Shown piece by piece: positions 1 to 10,852 of a DNA stretch of 64,000 nucleotides. The notes beneath the pieces are model-generated. The model saw only the letters and a list, made by a program, of their open reading frames with translations, was not told the DNA's origin and made no database searches. The stretch's first letter is position 1. The number at the start of each line of letters is the position of its first letter. Source of the stretch: Prostheceraeus crozeri (lineage: Eukaryota > Platyhelminthes > Polycladida > Euryleptidae); the NCBI GenBank assembly GCA_907163375.1, contig CAJQUW010005737.1, positions 1 to 64,000 on the forward strand, read 5' to 3'. Made by a program: the position numbers and the translations under genes.

Positions 1-1163
1 CCCCTCCATGCGTGCGCACGACATCGAAATAATCCTCTATATATAATTTAGGCAGCCTACTTATGCTGTAATGATGATGAGCTTGGCAACAGGTGCACTA
101 TTCACTTGTATAGAAAGGAAACCAAAAAAAACAGTTGATGTTCACTACAAGACGATACTTTATTGCGAGGCCTTTCAGCCAGCACAGACGGCTATCGTCC
201 GGTGAATGAAATAAAAAGTTCAACACAGTTAAAGACAGGCCTTCGTAGTCCAGCGCCTTCAACGATCATCGACATCGATCAAAGTTATCGAAATGTTCAC
301 CTCTGATCTTATCGCGTGAAACAGTGTTTTTCTCGGAATAAAGATCTCATTATTACTCTTAGCTTTGTCCCTATAATACCAGAAAATAAGGTAACCGTTT
401 CAGATTAAAATCGTCTCAGGACTCCAAAATCCTTCTCATGCAGAGCTGTGTTGTAATTGCAATAATAATTGCTGCAATTAGTAATTTAAATCAATTGCAC
501 CTTTAGCCATCTAATTGAAAACTAATTGCAATTACTTAACACTCATTGCTGTTAAATGTCCATATAACGCACAGTTTAAATTGCCTCGTCGATAATGCAT
601 TGCCATACTTAGATGCGTACCCGATGTACAGCTACCGGCATTTTTTTAGGAAAAGGTTACAACGAAACACATTGTCGAAATCAAAATCAAGTACTGCTGT
701 CATGACATTCTTCCCACCCCATCTCCAAATCCATATTCCTGATCGGAACACTTGAATCAGAAAACTAGCACAATTTCCCCTCCGAAGAGAAAGGCGCATA
801 AATACTCCTGGAATCTCCGGTTTAAATCTTTAGAGCCATTTAAATCCTACAATAGGTAGATGTAAGTGCAAACAGTAAAGTCTCCTCCTGCCTCGATATC
901 TCAGTGTGGTGTAGCCTATTTAGTTTGAATCTTGGCAGATATTTAATGCGAAGACATTTGAGGAAAGAAAGGCGAGAAACAAATTGTGGGAAAACGTGTT
1001 TGCAGCACCGGCAATCACCTATAATAGTTGTAGGGAAACAGAGTGATTATCAATTGCAATCAATTGCATTTCATGAGCAATTTACACAAGTCTACAATAA
1101 TCCTATCAAAAAACATAACTGTATTCGCAAATTATATATAATATGTATATAAAATCTCAAAAG
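1..1163. other. Unassigned flank, possible hAT-like repeat
   Basis: No gene is recognised here. The stretch is AT-rich. From about 441 to 1095 it has AATTGC-rich ends in opposite orientation: CAGAGCTGTG followed by AATTGC motifs on the left, and GCAATTTACACAAG on the right. This resembles a decayed hAT-type non-autonomous element, but I find no convincing target duplication. The short open frame at 546-755 has no recognisable domain. Confidence 0.3.
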
Positions 1164-1514
1164 GGCCAACAAATGACAGTGATGCTCAGAACAAAAATAA
1201 CTGCTACTTTGAGTGGGAGCTCCTTAATATTCCATCGGTTGTGGAAATGAAAATTCTGGGCGTCCTATTCGATCAAAGACTTACTTGGAAATCACATTTT
1301 GACGCTGTCTCCAGAAAGGCTTCATCACGAATATGCGTACTCCGACAGTTGAAGCATTTTCTTGATAAAGATCAACTTTTTGCAATATATTGCGGCTGCA
1401 TCAGGAGCGTTATGAAATATTGTGCTCCTCTGTTCATTGGCCTCCGTTCGAATCAACCAAGTTTAGTCGACAGAGTGCAGCAACGTTGTCATCGTGTAGT
1501 ATGTGGGGCCAAGT
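1164..1514 (+). pseudogene. CR1/L2-like LINE, C-terminal RT fragment
   Basis: The reading frame through 1241-1516 encodes the region just after the reverse-transcriptase palm of a CR1/L2-like LINE. The peptide contains MKILGVLFDQRLTWKSHF, the typical 'LGV-x-D-x-x-L-x-W-x-x-H' block after the YADD box, and then CAPLFIGL and RVQQRCHRVV, typical of the thumb region. The fragment at 28636-29530 encodes the same blocks and may be the same family. The frame runs into the inverted repeat at 1515 and stops there. Everything upstream of the thumb is missing, so this is a dead fragment. The family is clear; the exact clade is inference. Confidence 0.7.
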
Positions 1515-1809
1515 AGTCCGGCAGCCAGAACGAGTTTATGCAGAGAACGAGGCCAAAAGTGAGACTTTCACAGAATGATGTACACCCTATGCCTACTACG
1601 AATTGGCACGTCTGCCGATTTCTAGTGAGTTCCTCTTCTTGTCAGACAAGATCAAAGAAAAACACATGTAAATCCAATGGAACGGAGATTGCAGTTTTTG
1701 ACTAAAATGAAATTTTCTATGTTTTCTCTGATTAAACAAAAAGTACTAAGCCCAGAGTCATAACTTTTGGCATGGAATGTCTTTAGGTCATTTCCTATGA
1801 TGTGCATGT

Positions 1810-4800
1810 GGTTTTAATAGAAATAGAAATAGAAAATCTTTATTGGTCAATACGAAAGCGGTATATGACAGGGAGGGAACGGAAGCATGTACATCAGGCA
1901 TCAAGAAAAATGAGAAAATTTAACAAAAGAATTCCGGTAGAAAGCCCGATTCCTCCTCTGAGGCAGAAGAACACGTTGGTGTCGCATGTCACACGAAACA
2001 TTGTTGCGTACAATAAAAAATTGGGAGAGAGGATGAGTATATTTACATTTGGAAATTTTTACAATGAGGCGTCTACAAATATTCTCAAGCATACAGCCGA
2101 GAGGTTGCTTGTCCGAGACACCAGCCCATCGACGGGCAACACGATCTAGCCTCTCTAACCTACGTAAATTAGCAACTTTCATATCGCACAACAATGGCCA
2201 GCAGTAAGCAACGTGACTGAAAACAAAGGCCATATAGGCCTGCCAGATGGTTTGCGGGTCGCTACAGTTACTCCTTATCCTTTTTACAAGAGAAAGTCCA
2301 CGGCAGCATTTTCTAAATAAAAAGGGAAATTGATAATTCCATGAAAGATTATTTTCGAAAAACACTCCCAAAATCTTCAAAACATTCACACGTTCAACAG
2401 CACAACCATGGATGAAAACGGGGACAGGTGTGGGACTGTGAGAAAGACGGCAAGCAGTTAAGCATTTAGTTTTCTTTACATTAATAGACAGCTTCTTGGC
2501 TTCTGACCAGGAAACAAAGGAATCAACCACAGACTGAAAGCTATTAACAGAGTCAGGATCGCATAGATGAAGTAAAGTAATATCGTCAGCGTATGCAACT
2601 AAACGAGTGTCGGGGAGTTGGGGAAGGTCATCAATCATGAGGATGAAAAGCAAGGGGCCTAGGATGGATCCCTGAGGAACGCCGCTGGTCACGTCTTTCC
2701 AGGGAGTCAGAATGTCGTTAGTAGAAACTCTCTGCATGCGGTTTGAAAGAAAGTTACGAACAAAGCGAATGACAAAAGGACTACAGTCAAATTTGTGAAG
2801 AAGAGTCTCTAGCAGAGCCTGATGGCTAATCGTGTCGAAGGCTTTCTGGAAGTCAACAGCAAGCAGGTTGACCATGTTCGACGACTTGAGGCTCATATGT
2901 TCAAGCATAGTTAGACGGATTGATAGAAGCGCGTTTGTACAGCCACCGAAGCCGTTGGAAATGAACCCGAATTGACGGGAGTCAAGCTCGTGATTAAGGG
3001 ATGGAAGGAGGACAAGTTTCTTAATCAGTTTCTCCAGGATTTTACTGGGAAATGGTAATATAGAAATAGGGCGATGATCCTGGCTGTCCTTCTTGGGTAT
3101 AGGAACGATGTGGGCTAATTTCCAGGGTTTAGGGAAAATTGCATTCTTCAAACACAAATTGAAGATAAGGGTGAGGGGGATGGAGAGAATGTCGGCAAAC
3201 ATCCGAAAGAAATACCCAGGAATGCCATCGGGTCCACAGGAGTTTGACTTGGAGTTCTTTATTAATCTGAAAACATCTTCATCACAGACAGAGGGGAACT
3301 TGGTAGGCGGAGATTGTTGACGATTATCCACAAAGTGATCCATGTCGGGCTGCTGAAAAACTTCAGAAAACTGGCTGTTGAGCCGAAGAGCATAGGGTTC
3401 ATCTAAGCAGATGCGAGGAGGAGTCCGATTAAGCTGGGAATTAATGGATTTCCACTTGTCAGTGAGGCCTACAGAAGTGGAAGACAAGTTCGAATGATAT
3501 CTCAATCTAGCTTTATTGGACTCACTAATGAACTTTTCCCGGAGCTGAATGAATTTGGGGGTATTCCCACGGGATAAGGCTTTATCTCGACTATCAGAGA
3601 GAGCCTTGAGGGAGGGGGTCAGCCATGGCGGATCAGTTGACCGCATGCGAACAGTTTTTTCCGGGAAAAATGTTTCGTAGCAGGTGAGGAGAAACAATTG
3701 AAAATTTTCAACAAGAAGGTCAATGTCATCAGTATCAGAGATGGAGCGCTCCCAATCAATAGATCTAAAGATGGACCGACATTGAGAAAAGGTGGAAGGA
3801 GTACAACTGCGGACCTTAATTTTAGTCGTGAGAACCGTTTTCGGGACAATACTCTGAACAAAAACACCCTTGTGATCAGACCTCCCAAGAGGGGCAATAC
3901 AAATAGGGGGAGCAAAGAGATGTTTCTGATTAGTAATAACGATGTCAAGAACATTGTTTTTACGGGTAGGTTCAGTAACTAGCTGACAGAGATCATTAAG
4001 CACACAAAAATCATTGTAATGCAACCTCAAATCATTTACATCACCAACAATAAGAAAATGATTAGATTGAGAGCTATCTATAAAATTCTGCAGATGTTCA
4101 AGCATAACATCATGGGCAGGGACCTTACCCCAGTAGGGGTGATAAATAACTACAACAGTTGCGTCGAATTCGTCAAACCTACAACAAATAACATTTGATT
4201 TGATGTCAGAAAGTCTCACACTGCTGATAACAGGCGCGAGGAAAGCTGCTTTATAGAACAGAATCACTCCACCACCGTTGGAATCACGATCCTGCCTGAT
4301 CACACGGTACCCAGGCAGAGAAATGGAAAGATCGTCTGTGGAGGCGTCAAGCCAGGACTCAGTGACGCAGACCAAGTCAGGGTCAAATTTTGCTACTCTC
4401 ACCTTGAGATCGGTAATCTTTGGGAAAATTGATCGGGCATTGAATAGAAGAATTGAGGGAGCACGAGGTTTGAGACGTTTGGCTTCACGCAATTTGATTC
4501 TCGCAGCGGCGGGGGCATTGAAGTTTGCATCACAGGGCTTTGGAAGAGATGTTTGGATAAGGAATAGGATGGAAGGGACGTAGGAGGCAGCAGAGGATGA
4601 ATCGCGATTGCGCAACAAGTTGTGGAACCACAAGCGACGCCTTTGTGTGCGAGGTAGAGTGTAGGGCTGTCGGAGATTGAGGATGTCGGCTCGCGTGTAT
4701 TGCAGTCTTACAGGCGATGACATAATACCAGATCGACAAGTAGGGAAAATAGCGGTCGAGAAAGCAACATGGAGGCGAAGTTGCAAAGCACACAGCAATT

Positions 4801-5020
4801 GAATAAAAAACAGCAAAAAGTCGAATGACGATCTTAAAACGATCATCAAAGTTACACCAGAAGACAGAGAATTTCTTGATGATTCGAATGATGTTAATTT
4901 CAGTTAGTGAAAAAGACGTAAAACGAAGGAAAGGACGAGATGCCGTGATGTACAGTTGACTAAACGAGGAGGACGAGAAAACGACCAGCACGCTGCGCCG
5001 TTAGGGAAGTTGTGTGAAGT
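1810..5020 (-). mobile_element. CR1-like non-LTR retrotransposon, near complete
   Basis: This LINE is inserted in the spacer of foldback copy 1. On the minus strand its 3' end is a short ATTTCT-type microsatellite tail (plus-strand 1810-1835, repeated AGAAAT), a usual ending for CR1-group elements, which prime on short repeats instead of poly(A). The 5' boundary, about 5020, is set by where homology to the empty foldback copy resumes. One long ORF covers most of it. No separate ORF1 is visible, so it is probably 5' truncated. Confidence 0.8.
1901..4849 (-). CDS. LINE ORF2: endonuclease-reverse transcriptase
   Basis: This is an uninterrupted frame of 982 codons; the first true ATG is at 4846. 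Residues about 130-330 form an exonuclease-endonuclease-phosphatase (APE-type) domain, with TESWLD near 163, VGDVND near 268 and SDHKG near 324. Residues about 540-800 are the reverse transcriptase: CGPDGIPG near 538, palm motif VDFQKAFD near 665, GVPQGS near 723 and the catalytic YADD at 753-756. After it comes LKILGVFFENNLSW and a basic C-terminus. The enzyme nicks target DNA and reverse-transcribes its own RNA in place. Order and motifs fit CR1/Jockey-group LINEs. Because the frame is open, the insertion is probably recent. The first ~120 residues have no recognisable domain. Confidence 0.9.
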   Translation of the reverse strand: MMIVLRSSFDFLLFFIQLLCALQLRLHVAFSTAIFPTCRSGIMSSPVRLQYTRADILNLRQPYTLPRTQRRRLWFHNLLRNRDSSSAASYVPSILFLIQTSLPKPCDANFNAPAAARIKLREAKRLKPRAPSILLFNARSIFPKITDLKVRVAKFDPDLVCVTESWLDASTDDLSISLPGYRVIRQDRDSNGGGVILFYKAAFLAPVISSVRLSDIKSNVICCRFDEFDATVVVIYHPYWGKVPAHDVMLEHLQNFIDSSQSNHFLIVGDVNDLRLHYNDFCVLNDLCQLVTEPTRKNNVLDIVITNQKHLFAPPICIAPLGRSDHKGVFVQSIVPKTVLTTKIKVRSCTPSTFSQCRSIFRSIDWERSISDTDDIDLLVENFQLFLLTCYETFFPEKTVRMRSTDPPWLTPSLKALSDSRDKALSRGNTPKFIQLREKFISESNKARLRYHSNLSSTSVGLTDKWKSINSQLNRTPPRICLDEPYALRLNSQFSEVFQQPDMDHFVDNRQQSPPTKFPSVCDEDVFRLIKNSKSNSCGPDGIPGYFFRMFADILSIPLTLIFNLCLKNAIFPKPWKLAHIVPIPKKDSQDHRPISILPFPSKILEKLIKKLVLLPSLNHELDSRQFGFISNGFGGCTNALLSIRLTMLEHMSLKSSNMVNLLAVDFQKAFDTISHQALLETLLHKFDCSPFVIRFVRNFLSNRMQRVSTNDILTPWKDVTSGVPQGSILGPLLFILMIDDLPQLPDTRLVAYADDITLLHLCDPDSVNSFQSVVDSFVSWSEAKKLSINVKKTKCLTACRLSHSPTPVPVFIHGCAVERVNVLKILGVFFENNLSWNYQFPFLFRKCCRGLSLVKRIRSNCSDPQTIWQAYMAFVFSHVAYCWPLLCDMKVANLRRLERLDRVARRWAGVSDKQPLGCMLENICRRLIVKISKCKYTHPLSQFFIVRNNVSCDMRHQRVLLPQRRNRAFYRNSFVKFSHFS

Positions 5021-5713
5021 TGTGTGTTTATCATGCATCTAATTGGCAATGTGCGTAATGTGGTTGAATGTGGATAAAGTTGCTCAAAATGTTTGTGTTT
5101 GCCGACATTAAGAGGCTCGCCAAATATGAATGTGTTTAGCTTCATAGACAGAAGTGCATGAAGATGAAAGGAAATGACATGAAGACATTCCATGCCAAAA
5201 ATTATGACTCTAGGCTTAGTACTTTTCGTTTAATCAGAGAAAACATACAAAATTCCATTTTAACCAAAAACTGCAATCTGCGTCCCATTGGATTTACATG
5301 TGTTTTTCTTTGATCCTGTCTGACAGGAAGAGGAACTCACTAGAACTCGGCAGACGTGCAGATTCGTAGTAGGCATAGGATGTACATCATTCTGTGAAAG
5401 TCTCATTTTCGGCCTCGTTCCCTTCAGAAACTCGTTCTGGCTGCCGGACTAAAATGTCAGTCATCTTTTTGTTCCGATTTTCGAACAATTGTTTTCAGAT
5501 CCGAAGCATCCTCTTCATTCACTGTCTCTTCCTCGACTTCCGTGCTCTGGAAAATTTCTCATCCCCAAGATAACTAATTCGTTGCTTCAAAATTCTTTCA
5601 TAATTTCCATGGCAAAATTGAGTAATAGCAACTTTAGTATGCAACTTGTTGTTATTGCCAATCCGTGAAGGTTTTTTTTGCTCTTATGTTACTCATTCAT
5701 TTGATGTTGTCTT

Positions 5714-6700
5714 AAGTGATGGCAGCAAACGGGAGGATCATGATTATAGGCTGTACTCGTAATCGAGAAACGCACTCCCTTGAATTTCTGCAAATCCGTT
5801 AGTTAAAATAGTAAAGAAAAAACTAGCTTTTACTCGACGTTTCGGGCGCATATGACATGCTACTTGGACATATATATGTAAAAGCTGAATAAAAATCTAT
5901 ATGGCGCGACCTGTGTTCTCCTACAAGCCAACAAGCTCATGACGACGATTCATAGATGGACATCTGTCCTGAATCATACGAGCTTCTATCAAAGCAGTGT
6001 CAACCGTACTTCGCGCTCTCTGAAGGATATTCACATCGAAATCATCAAGGTCAACAGCAGTACAATCACGAAGATGCACACTCAATGCACTCTTACTGTC
6101 CTTATTCATAATACTCCGCTTATGTTCTTGATACCTAATTTTGAAATATCTTGAAGTTTTACCTATGTAACTAGCATTACAAATCCGACATTTAAACTCA
6201 TAGACAACATTGTAACTGTTACAATTTATTTTTTCAGGCAAACGATCACAAAGGTTGCAGTTGTTATGTTTTTTATTTTTATGCTTATTGCGACTATTTA
6301 GACAACGGGACAATGTAGGACTGGTAGTATTAACAAGACGAACATTGAGATTATATTTGCGAATCAGAGAATTAATTTTTCTGTTTAAGCTATCGCTAAC
6401 GAAAGGCATAGATAAATTAATATCTTTACTTGCATTGGAATGACGCTTCCTATTCTTCGATTTCCGTTTAAAATCTTTTTCTTTGAAACCGTTTTTCTTA
6501 AGTTTTTGTTTAGCATTATGAATTGCTTCAGTTTTATCTGCTATCGTACTGCATCTTTCATCGGCTGTGTTCAGAGTATTTTCTATGAAGTTACTTTTAA
6601 CATGATGTGGTATCCAACTGTCTTTGCGTAGAGAAGAGACTTCGGAAGAGACACGTAGATGGATTACAGGTGCTAGCGACACACCCGGTCGGCTGTAAGT
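5714..6700 (-). mobile_element. Penelope-like element, 3' portion
   Basis: This is the 3' part of a PLE on the minus strand: a GIY-YIG coding segment (5921-6699) followed by the non-coding end (about 5714-5880). The end contains GAAACGTCGAG and runs through GGATTTGCAGAAATTC to the terminus near 5714. The same terminal sequence, in both orientations, makes up the palindromic insertion at 58453-58731. The reverse transcriptase is absent, so the copy is 5' truncated, as is common for PLEs. Confidence 0.75.
5921..6699 (-). pseudogene. PLE linker and GIY-YIG endonuclease domain
   Basis: The frame is open from just after a stop near 6701 to a TAA at 5921; no ATG start is needed because the upstream RT part is missing. 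The N-terminal half has the PLE connector pattern (WIPHHVKSNFIEN, then a basic stretch, then MPFVSDSLNRKI). A zinc-knuckle-like CNLCD follows. The GIY-YIG domain covers the last ~95 residues: NVVYEFKCRICNASYIGKT, then R and EH, and a later glutamate in TALIEARMI that may be the metal-binding residue. In PLEs this nuclease makes the target nick. The same connector pattern recurs at 39718-40038. Confidence 0.75.
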
Positions 6701-6818
6701 TTATAGATGATATTAGAATATAGTTATTAAGGTTCTAATCCACTTTAATGACCTCCAAGTAGCTAGATTACAGGCACTAGCCTAACACACGGTCGAAAGT
6801 ATTATTAAAAAGGTTGAC

Positions 6819-6890
6819 TGCGCAAGGAGGCGAACCGGGGCCATCCAGACCACAGGCAGATACTTAAACTACTGTGCCACTCACTCGCCT
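6819..6890 (-). repeat. tRNA-derived SINE fragment
   Basis: Read on the minus strand, the segment has an A-box-like TGGCACAGTAGTTTAAG and, about 40 bases later, a B-box-like CCGGTTCGCCTCC, with the usual tRNA spacing. The flanks do not form a full acceptor stem, and a simple (ATT)n tract follows on the plus strand. I read this as a tRNA-derived SINE head, not a functional tRNA gene. It does not resemble the other SINE-like family in this window. Confidence 0.45.
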
Positions 6891-6899
6891 TACTATTAT

Positions 6900-7538
6900 C
6901 ATTATTATTCTTTCATTTATTCATGTTTTGTCATTTATTTTCGGAAGATTTTTGATATCTATTTCCATGCGCATACGTGTACCGGTATATGTCGAACATC
7001 AAACATGCGGTTAGGAAATTCCTCACTTTTAATTTGCTTGTTGTTCGTTTTACTCTTTATGGTTATTGTAATGAGTGCTATGCGGCATTATTTTATTGAT
7101 GCCGTCTCAGAGCCGGCAACAATTGTCCTTGCTGCCGGTTTCTGAACTAAAGATGCATGTAGCTAGAAACCTCCACAGACTTCACAGAATCATAGCACAC
7201 ATTCACTACAATAATAATCATGCCCAGCTTTTTCAATAATCCTGACAGCCTCAGACGCCTTGTGGCTGCACGACTCATTGATGCTTTCAAAAGCTAGGCG
7301 CGATTGATATATTGTGATTTAATGCCGACCAGCATTCGATCAGTCCAGGTTGAAAGCGAAAAGTTAGGCTACTTAATTACAGTAATAATGGGTGTAGGTA
7401 TACAGGATCGTGAATGTGAATTACTTGTTTTTCAAAATTATGGTTCGATCTCCGGCACTTTTAGTTCCTTCTGACATGAATTAGTAAAAGGACCCTAAAA
7501 AGGAGAGAGGATGCCCGGCAGTCCCATGTTTCCTCCCT
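6900..7538. other. Unassigned spacer
   Basis: AT-rich sequence between the SINE fragment and the minisatellite element. I see no open frame, hairpin or repeat that I can assign. Confidence 0.5.
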
Positions 7539-8773
7539 ATACCGTATTTCTTCAAATAATAGACGTCTCTTATTTTTTTCAGATCCCTGATTGATGCATC
7601 TCTTATTCAAGGGCGTCTCTTATTCAAAGGCGTCTCTTATTCAATGGCGTCTCTTATTCAAGGGCGTCTCTTATTCAAAGGCGTCTCTTATTCAAGGGCG
7701 TCTCTTATTCAAGGGCGTCTCTTATTCAGGGGCGTCTCTTATTCAGGGGCGTCTCTTATTCAAGGGCGTCTCTTATTCAAGGGCGTCTCTTATTCAAGGG
7801 CGTCTCTTATTCAAGGGCGTCTCTTATTCAAGGGCGTCTCTTATTCAAGTGCGTCTCTTATTCAAGGGCGTCTCTTATTCAAGGGCGTCTCTTATTCAAG
7901 TGCGTCTCTTATTCAAGGGCGTCTCTTATTCAATGGCGTCTCTTATTCAGGGGCGTCTCTTATTCAAAGGCGTCTCTTATTCAGGGGCGTCTCTTATTCA
8001 AGGGCGTCTCTTATTCAAAGGCGTCTCTTAGTCAACGGCGTCTCTTATTCAAGGGCGTCTCTTATTCAAGTGCGTCTCTTATTCAAGGGCGTGTCTTATT
8101 CAGGGGCGTCTCTTATTCAAGGGCGTCTCTTATTTATCAAATGTTCAAGTTTTCATTCTTTCATTAGAAATAAATGTCTTATTTTTTTGCTACTATTCTC
8201 TTAGGTAACCTTTGCATTCCTGACTTAGGCCTATGTCATGGGCAAATTTCGCCAGTAATTTTTCTTACATATATACGCTTTATCATAATTCAGATATTTT
8301 GGAAATGAAAGGAGTTTTATGGTTTGTAGAAGCATATCTTGTAGACTCATCTAATACATTCATATACCAGTACATGTTGGCCACTATACATGTAGACTAG
8401 AACTGAATCTACCAAAACGAAAATACTGATAATCAAGTAGTATTTACAGCAAAAGTTACCGACCGGTACATGACTCCAAATGCAAAGGAAGCTACCGTAT
8501 AATGCCTCCTTAAATGGTAGATGAAGTAACCATAAGTAGGCCTGCATGTACGTATGTACAACATGCATGTACTGCATGTACAACAACAAGAAGCCTTATA
8601 TATTATACAATATTGGTCATGATACCCGGTATTTACTAGGAGACTGACTTATTTTACTAAGATACGTAGGCCTAATAATCGCTCAGGCGGATGTAGCTAC
8701 CACATTACAATAGCCTGCATGTAATATGTCTATAGCAGTCTATTTTTTGTACATGCGTCTCTTATTCAAAGAA
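7539..8773. mobile_element. TIR element with internal minisatellite
   Basis: Matching inverted ends lie at 7539-7575 (ATACCGTATTTCTT, then AATAATAGACG) and 8750-8773 (ending AAGAAATACGGTAT). Termini of the ACCGTATTT type are common in non-autonomous DNA transposons. The interior is a 17-bp tandem array followed by about 600 bp of unique AT-rich sequence. No transposase is present and no clear target duplication is visible. The array unit (CGTCTCTTATTCAA) is also present next to both inverted ends, so the array probably grew from the terminal sequence. Confidence 0.55.
7595..8137 (+). repeat. 17-bp minisatellite, about 32 units
   Basis: The unit is GGGCGTCTCTTATTCAA, repeated about 32 times with mostly one-base variants (GGG/AGG/GTG/TGG at the 5' end of the unit). 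Because 17 is not a multiple of three, three units (51 bases) give a 17-residue repeat, and long open frames appear in more than one frame. These frames are by-products of the array; I do not call a protein. Confidence 0.95.
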
Positions 8774-9401
8774 ATACGGTATTTCGAGCAATGCATCAGA
8801 CGAACAAACAATATATTCACCCCAGCATATTTGAACCTTAGTCATAATCAAGATATGCCACTTTCTATTAGTTTTAGTATTCCACTAAGATTCGAGCAGC
8901 ATTTTACACCTACGCAACTTCCTTACTGGATATTTTATCAATGGGCTGAATAGTTTTGTCAGTTTTTGCATCTTCCAAAATCTCTGAAGCACTGAGACAG
9001 GAGAATTGAACTCCTGATGCATCAAGACCAACATGACAGTGCTAGATGTGCAAAATTTTAAATCAGGCAATTGATTATATAAATGCTGGAATAGTATGTC
9101 GGGGAATACCAAGGAAGATTTTGAAACATTTTTCTTCAAAAAAGTCGGTCCTGAAAATCAGTTCATCTAACTTTTAGACACCCCCTGGACGGTAGCTATG
9201 GTTGTAAATTAAGGTTGTAAATTTTAACAATATTTGATATAACCTTAGACAACAATTATACAATATTGGAAAGTATATGCCAGCTTAACGGAGACAAGAC
9301 AGGTGTAGTAAATTTGTTGAATTGGTATTAGATCTGCATATTGTGCAACTGTTGCATCGTTGAATTTCGAAAATTCAGAAGAAGTGAACAGGATTACAAC
9401 T
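8774..9401. other. Unassigned spacer
   Basis: AT-rich sequence between the minisatellite element and foldback copy 2. The short frames here lack recognisable domains. Confidence 0.5.
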
Positions 9402-10130
9402 AGTCCGGCAGCCAGAACGAGTTTCTGCAGGGAACGAGGCCGAAAGTGAGACTTTCACAGAATGATGTACACCCTATGCCTACTACGAATCTGCACGTCT
9501 CCCGAGTTCTAGTGAGTTCCTCCTCTTCTTGTCAGACAGAATCAAAGAAAAACACATGCTAATCCAATGGGACGCAGATTGCAGTTTTTGTCTAAAATGA
9601 AATTTTCTATGCTTTCTCTGATTAAACGAAAAGTACTAAGCCCAGAGTCATAATTTTTGACAGGGAATGTCTTCAGGTCATTTCCTTTAATTTCCATGTA
9701 CCCCTGTCTATAAAGCTAAACACATTCATATTTGGCGAGCCTCTTAATGTCAGCAAACACAAACATTTTGAGCAACTTTATCCACATTCAACCACATTAC
9801 TCACATACATTGCCCATTAGATGCATGATAAAAGGACATGCACATCATAGGAAATGACCTTAAGACACTCCATGCCAAACATTATGACTCTAGGCTTAGT
9901 ACTTTTCGTTTAATCAGAGAAAGCATAGAAAATTTCATTTTAGACAAAAACTGCAATCTGCGTCCCATTAGATTTACACGTGTTTTTCTTTGATCCTGTC
10001 TGACAAGAAGAGGAACTCACTAGAACTCGGCAGACGCAGCGATTCGCAGTATGGATAGGGTGTACATTATTCTGTGAAAGTCTCACTTTCGTCCTCGTTC
10101 CCTGCAGAAACTCGTTCTGGCTGCCGGACT
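9402..10130. mobile_element. Foldback element copy 2, uninterrupted
   Basis: A 729-bp element with long near-identical inverted arms: the left arm starts AGTCCGGCAGCCAG at 9402 and the right arm ends CTGGCTGCCGGACT at 10130. A short spacer near 9710-9840 contains TTTGGCGAGCCTCTTAA. It has no coding capacity. It matches copy 1 at 1515-5450 in both arms and spacer, but in the opposite orientation. No clear target duplication is visible (flanks ATTACAACT and GAACAGTACC). It shows the empty site that the LINE occupies in copy 1. Confidence 0.85.
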
Positions 10131-10225
10131 GAACAGTACCCTATTGCGATGATACATTCTTACCTATCGACATAAAAATCTCACATAGTTGTTTCAAATG
10201 ATGTGCAACATTGAAAATGATACCG

Positions 10226-10655
10226 CATATACTCGCCTATAATCGATCCGACTTTAAGTCGTCCCCCCGACTTTGCCGCCCAAATACTGGTATATTTCCA
10301 CAGGCCCGCCTATAAGGCGAGATGAAAAGGTAAAATTTTTGTAAAGTCAAGTTTGTCCGTAATAATTTTAATTACCCGGGATACCTGCCGGTATGGCAAA
10401 ATATTGAAACATAAAGAACGATCACATTGTTAGCACAGTCCATAATATCTGCGGTTCAATAACAAATGAAGATCTGGCGTGTCGTCTGGAGCAACCGATG
10501 AATATGAATACCGATGGACTGAGTATTGCGCGCGCACCGGTAACTGCGATAGCAGAAGAAAAATGTTATAAAGTTAATGGGACCCACCTGTAAGTCGAGA
10601 CTCCCACTTTTGGTATGAATTTTGGGTACAAAATTACAAAATTATAGTATTTTCG
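10226..10655. mobile_element. MITE-like element, ACCGnATA termini
   Basis: The left end is ACCGCATATACTCGCC followed by TATAATCGATCCGACTTTAAGTCG in pieces. The right end, on the opposite strand, reads ACCGAAAATACTATAAT. Internal blocks resembling TATAAGGCGA and TGTAAGTCGAGAC are typical of a widespread class of non-autonomous DNA elements. The ends are imperfect and no target duplication is clear. It lies between foldback copy 2 and the RT pseudogene. Confidence 0.45.
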
Positions 10656-10852
10656 GTAGTCCTTAAGAGGACTGATGACCGTTCCCACAGGCAAAGTCAA
10701 AATTTTCTATCATAACACACAAGTTGAAAGAAAGCTATCTAAAAACAATGGGCGAACGAAAATTACAATTGTTATACACTACTCTCGACACCGGTGAGTC
10801 ACGTTCTAGGTTCGTCAGCAGGAAAACCAACCAGCGTTGCATTTCGGGTCCA

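Larger units (their letters stand above)
1515..5450. mobile_element. Foldback element copy 1, interrupted by a LINE
   Basis: Long inverted arms lie at about 1515-1805 (starting AGTCCGGCAGCCAG) and 5190-5450 (ending CTGGCTGCCGGACT). The same arms and the same short spacer occur uninterrupted at 9402-10130. Here the spacer is split: the left arm runs to about 1809 and the rest of the spacer resumes near 5020, with a LINE between them. The spacer is inverted relative to copy 2. No transposase is encoded, so this is a non-autonomous foldback or long-TIR MITE. No clear target duplication is visible. Left of it is LINE sequence, but I could not see that LINE continue on the right. Confidence 0.8.

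Noticed and set aside
7591-8204. Two long repetitive ORFs that look like repeat proteins
   Set aside because: They are by-products of the 17-bp array; different frames are open at once and there is no start context or domain.
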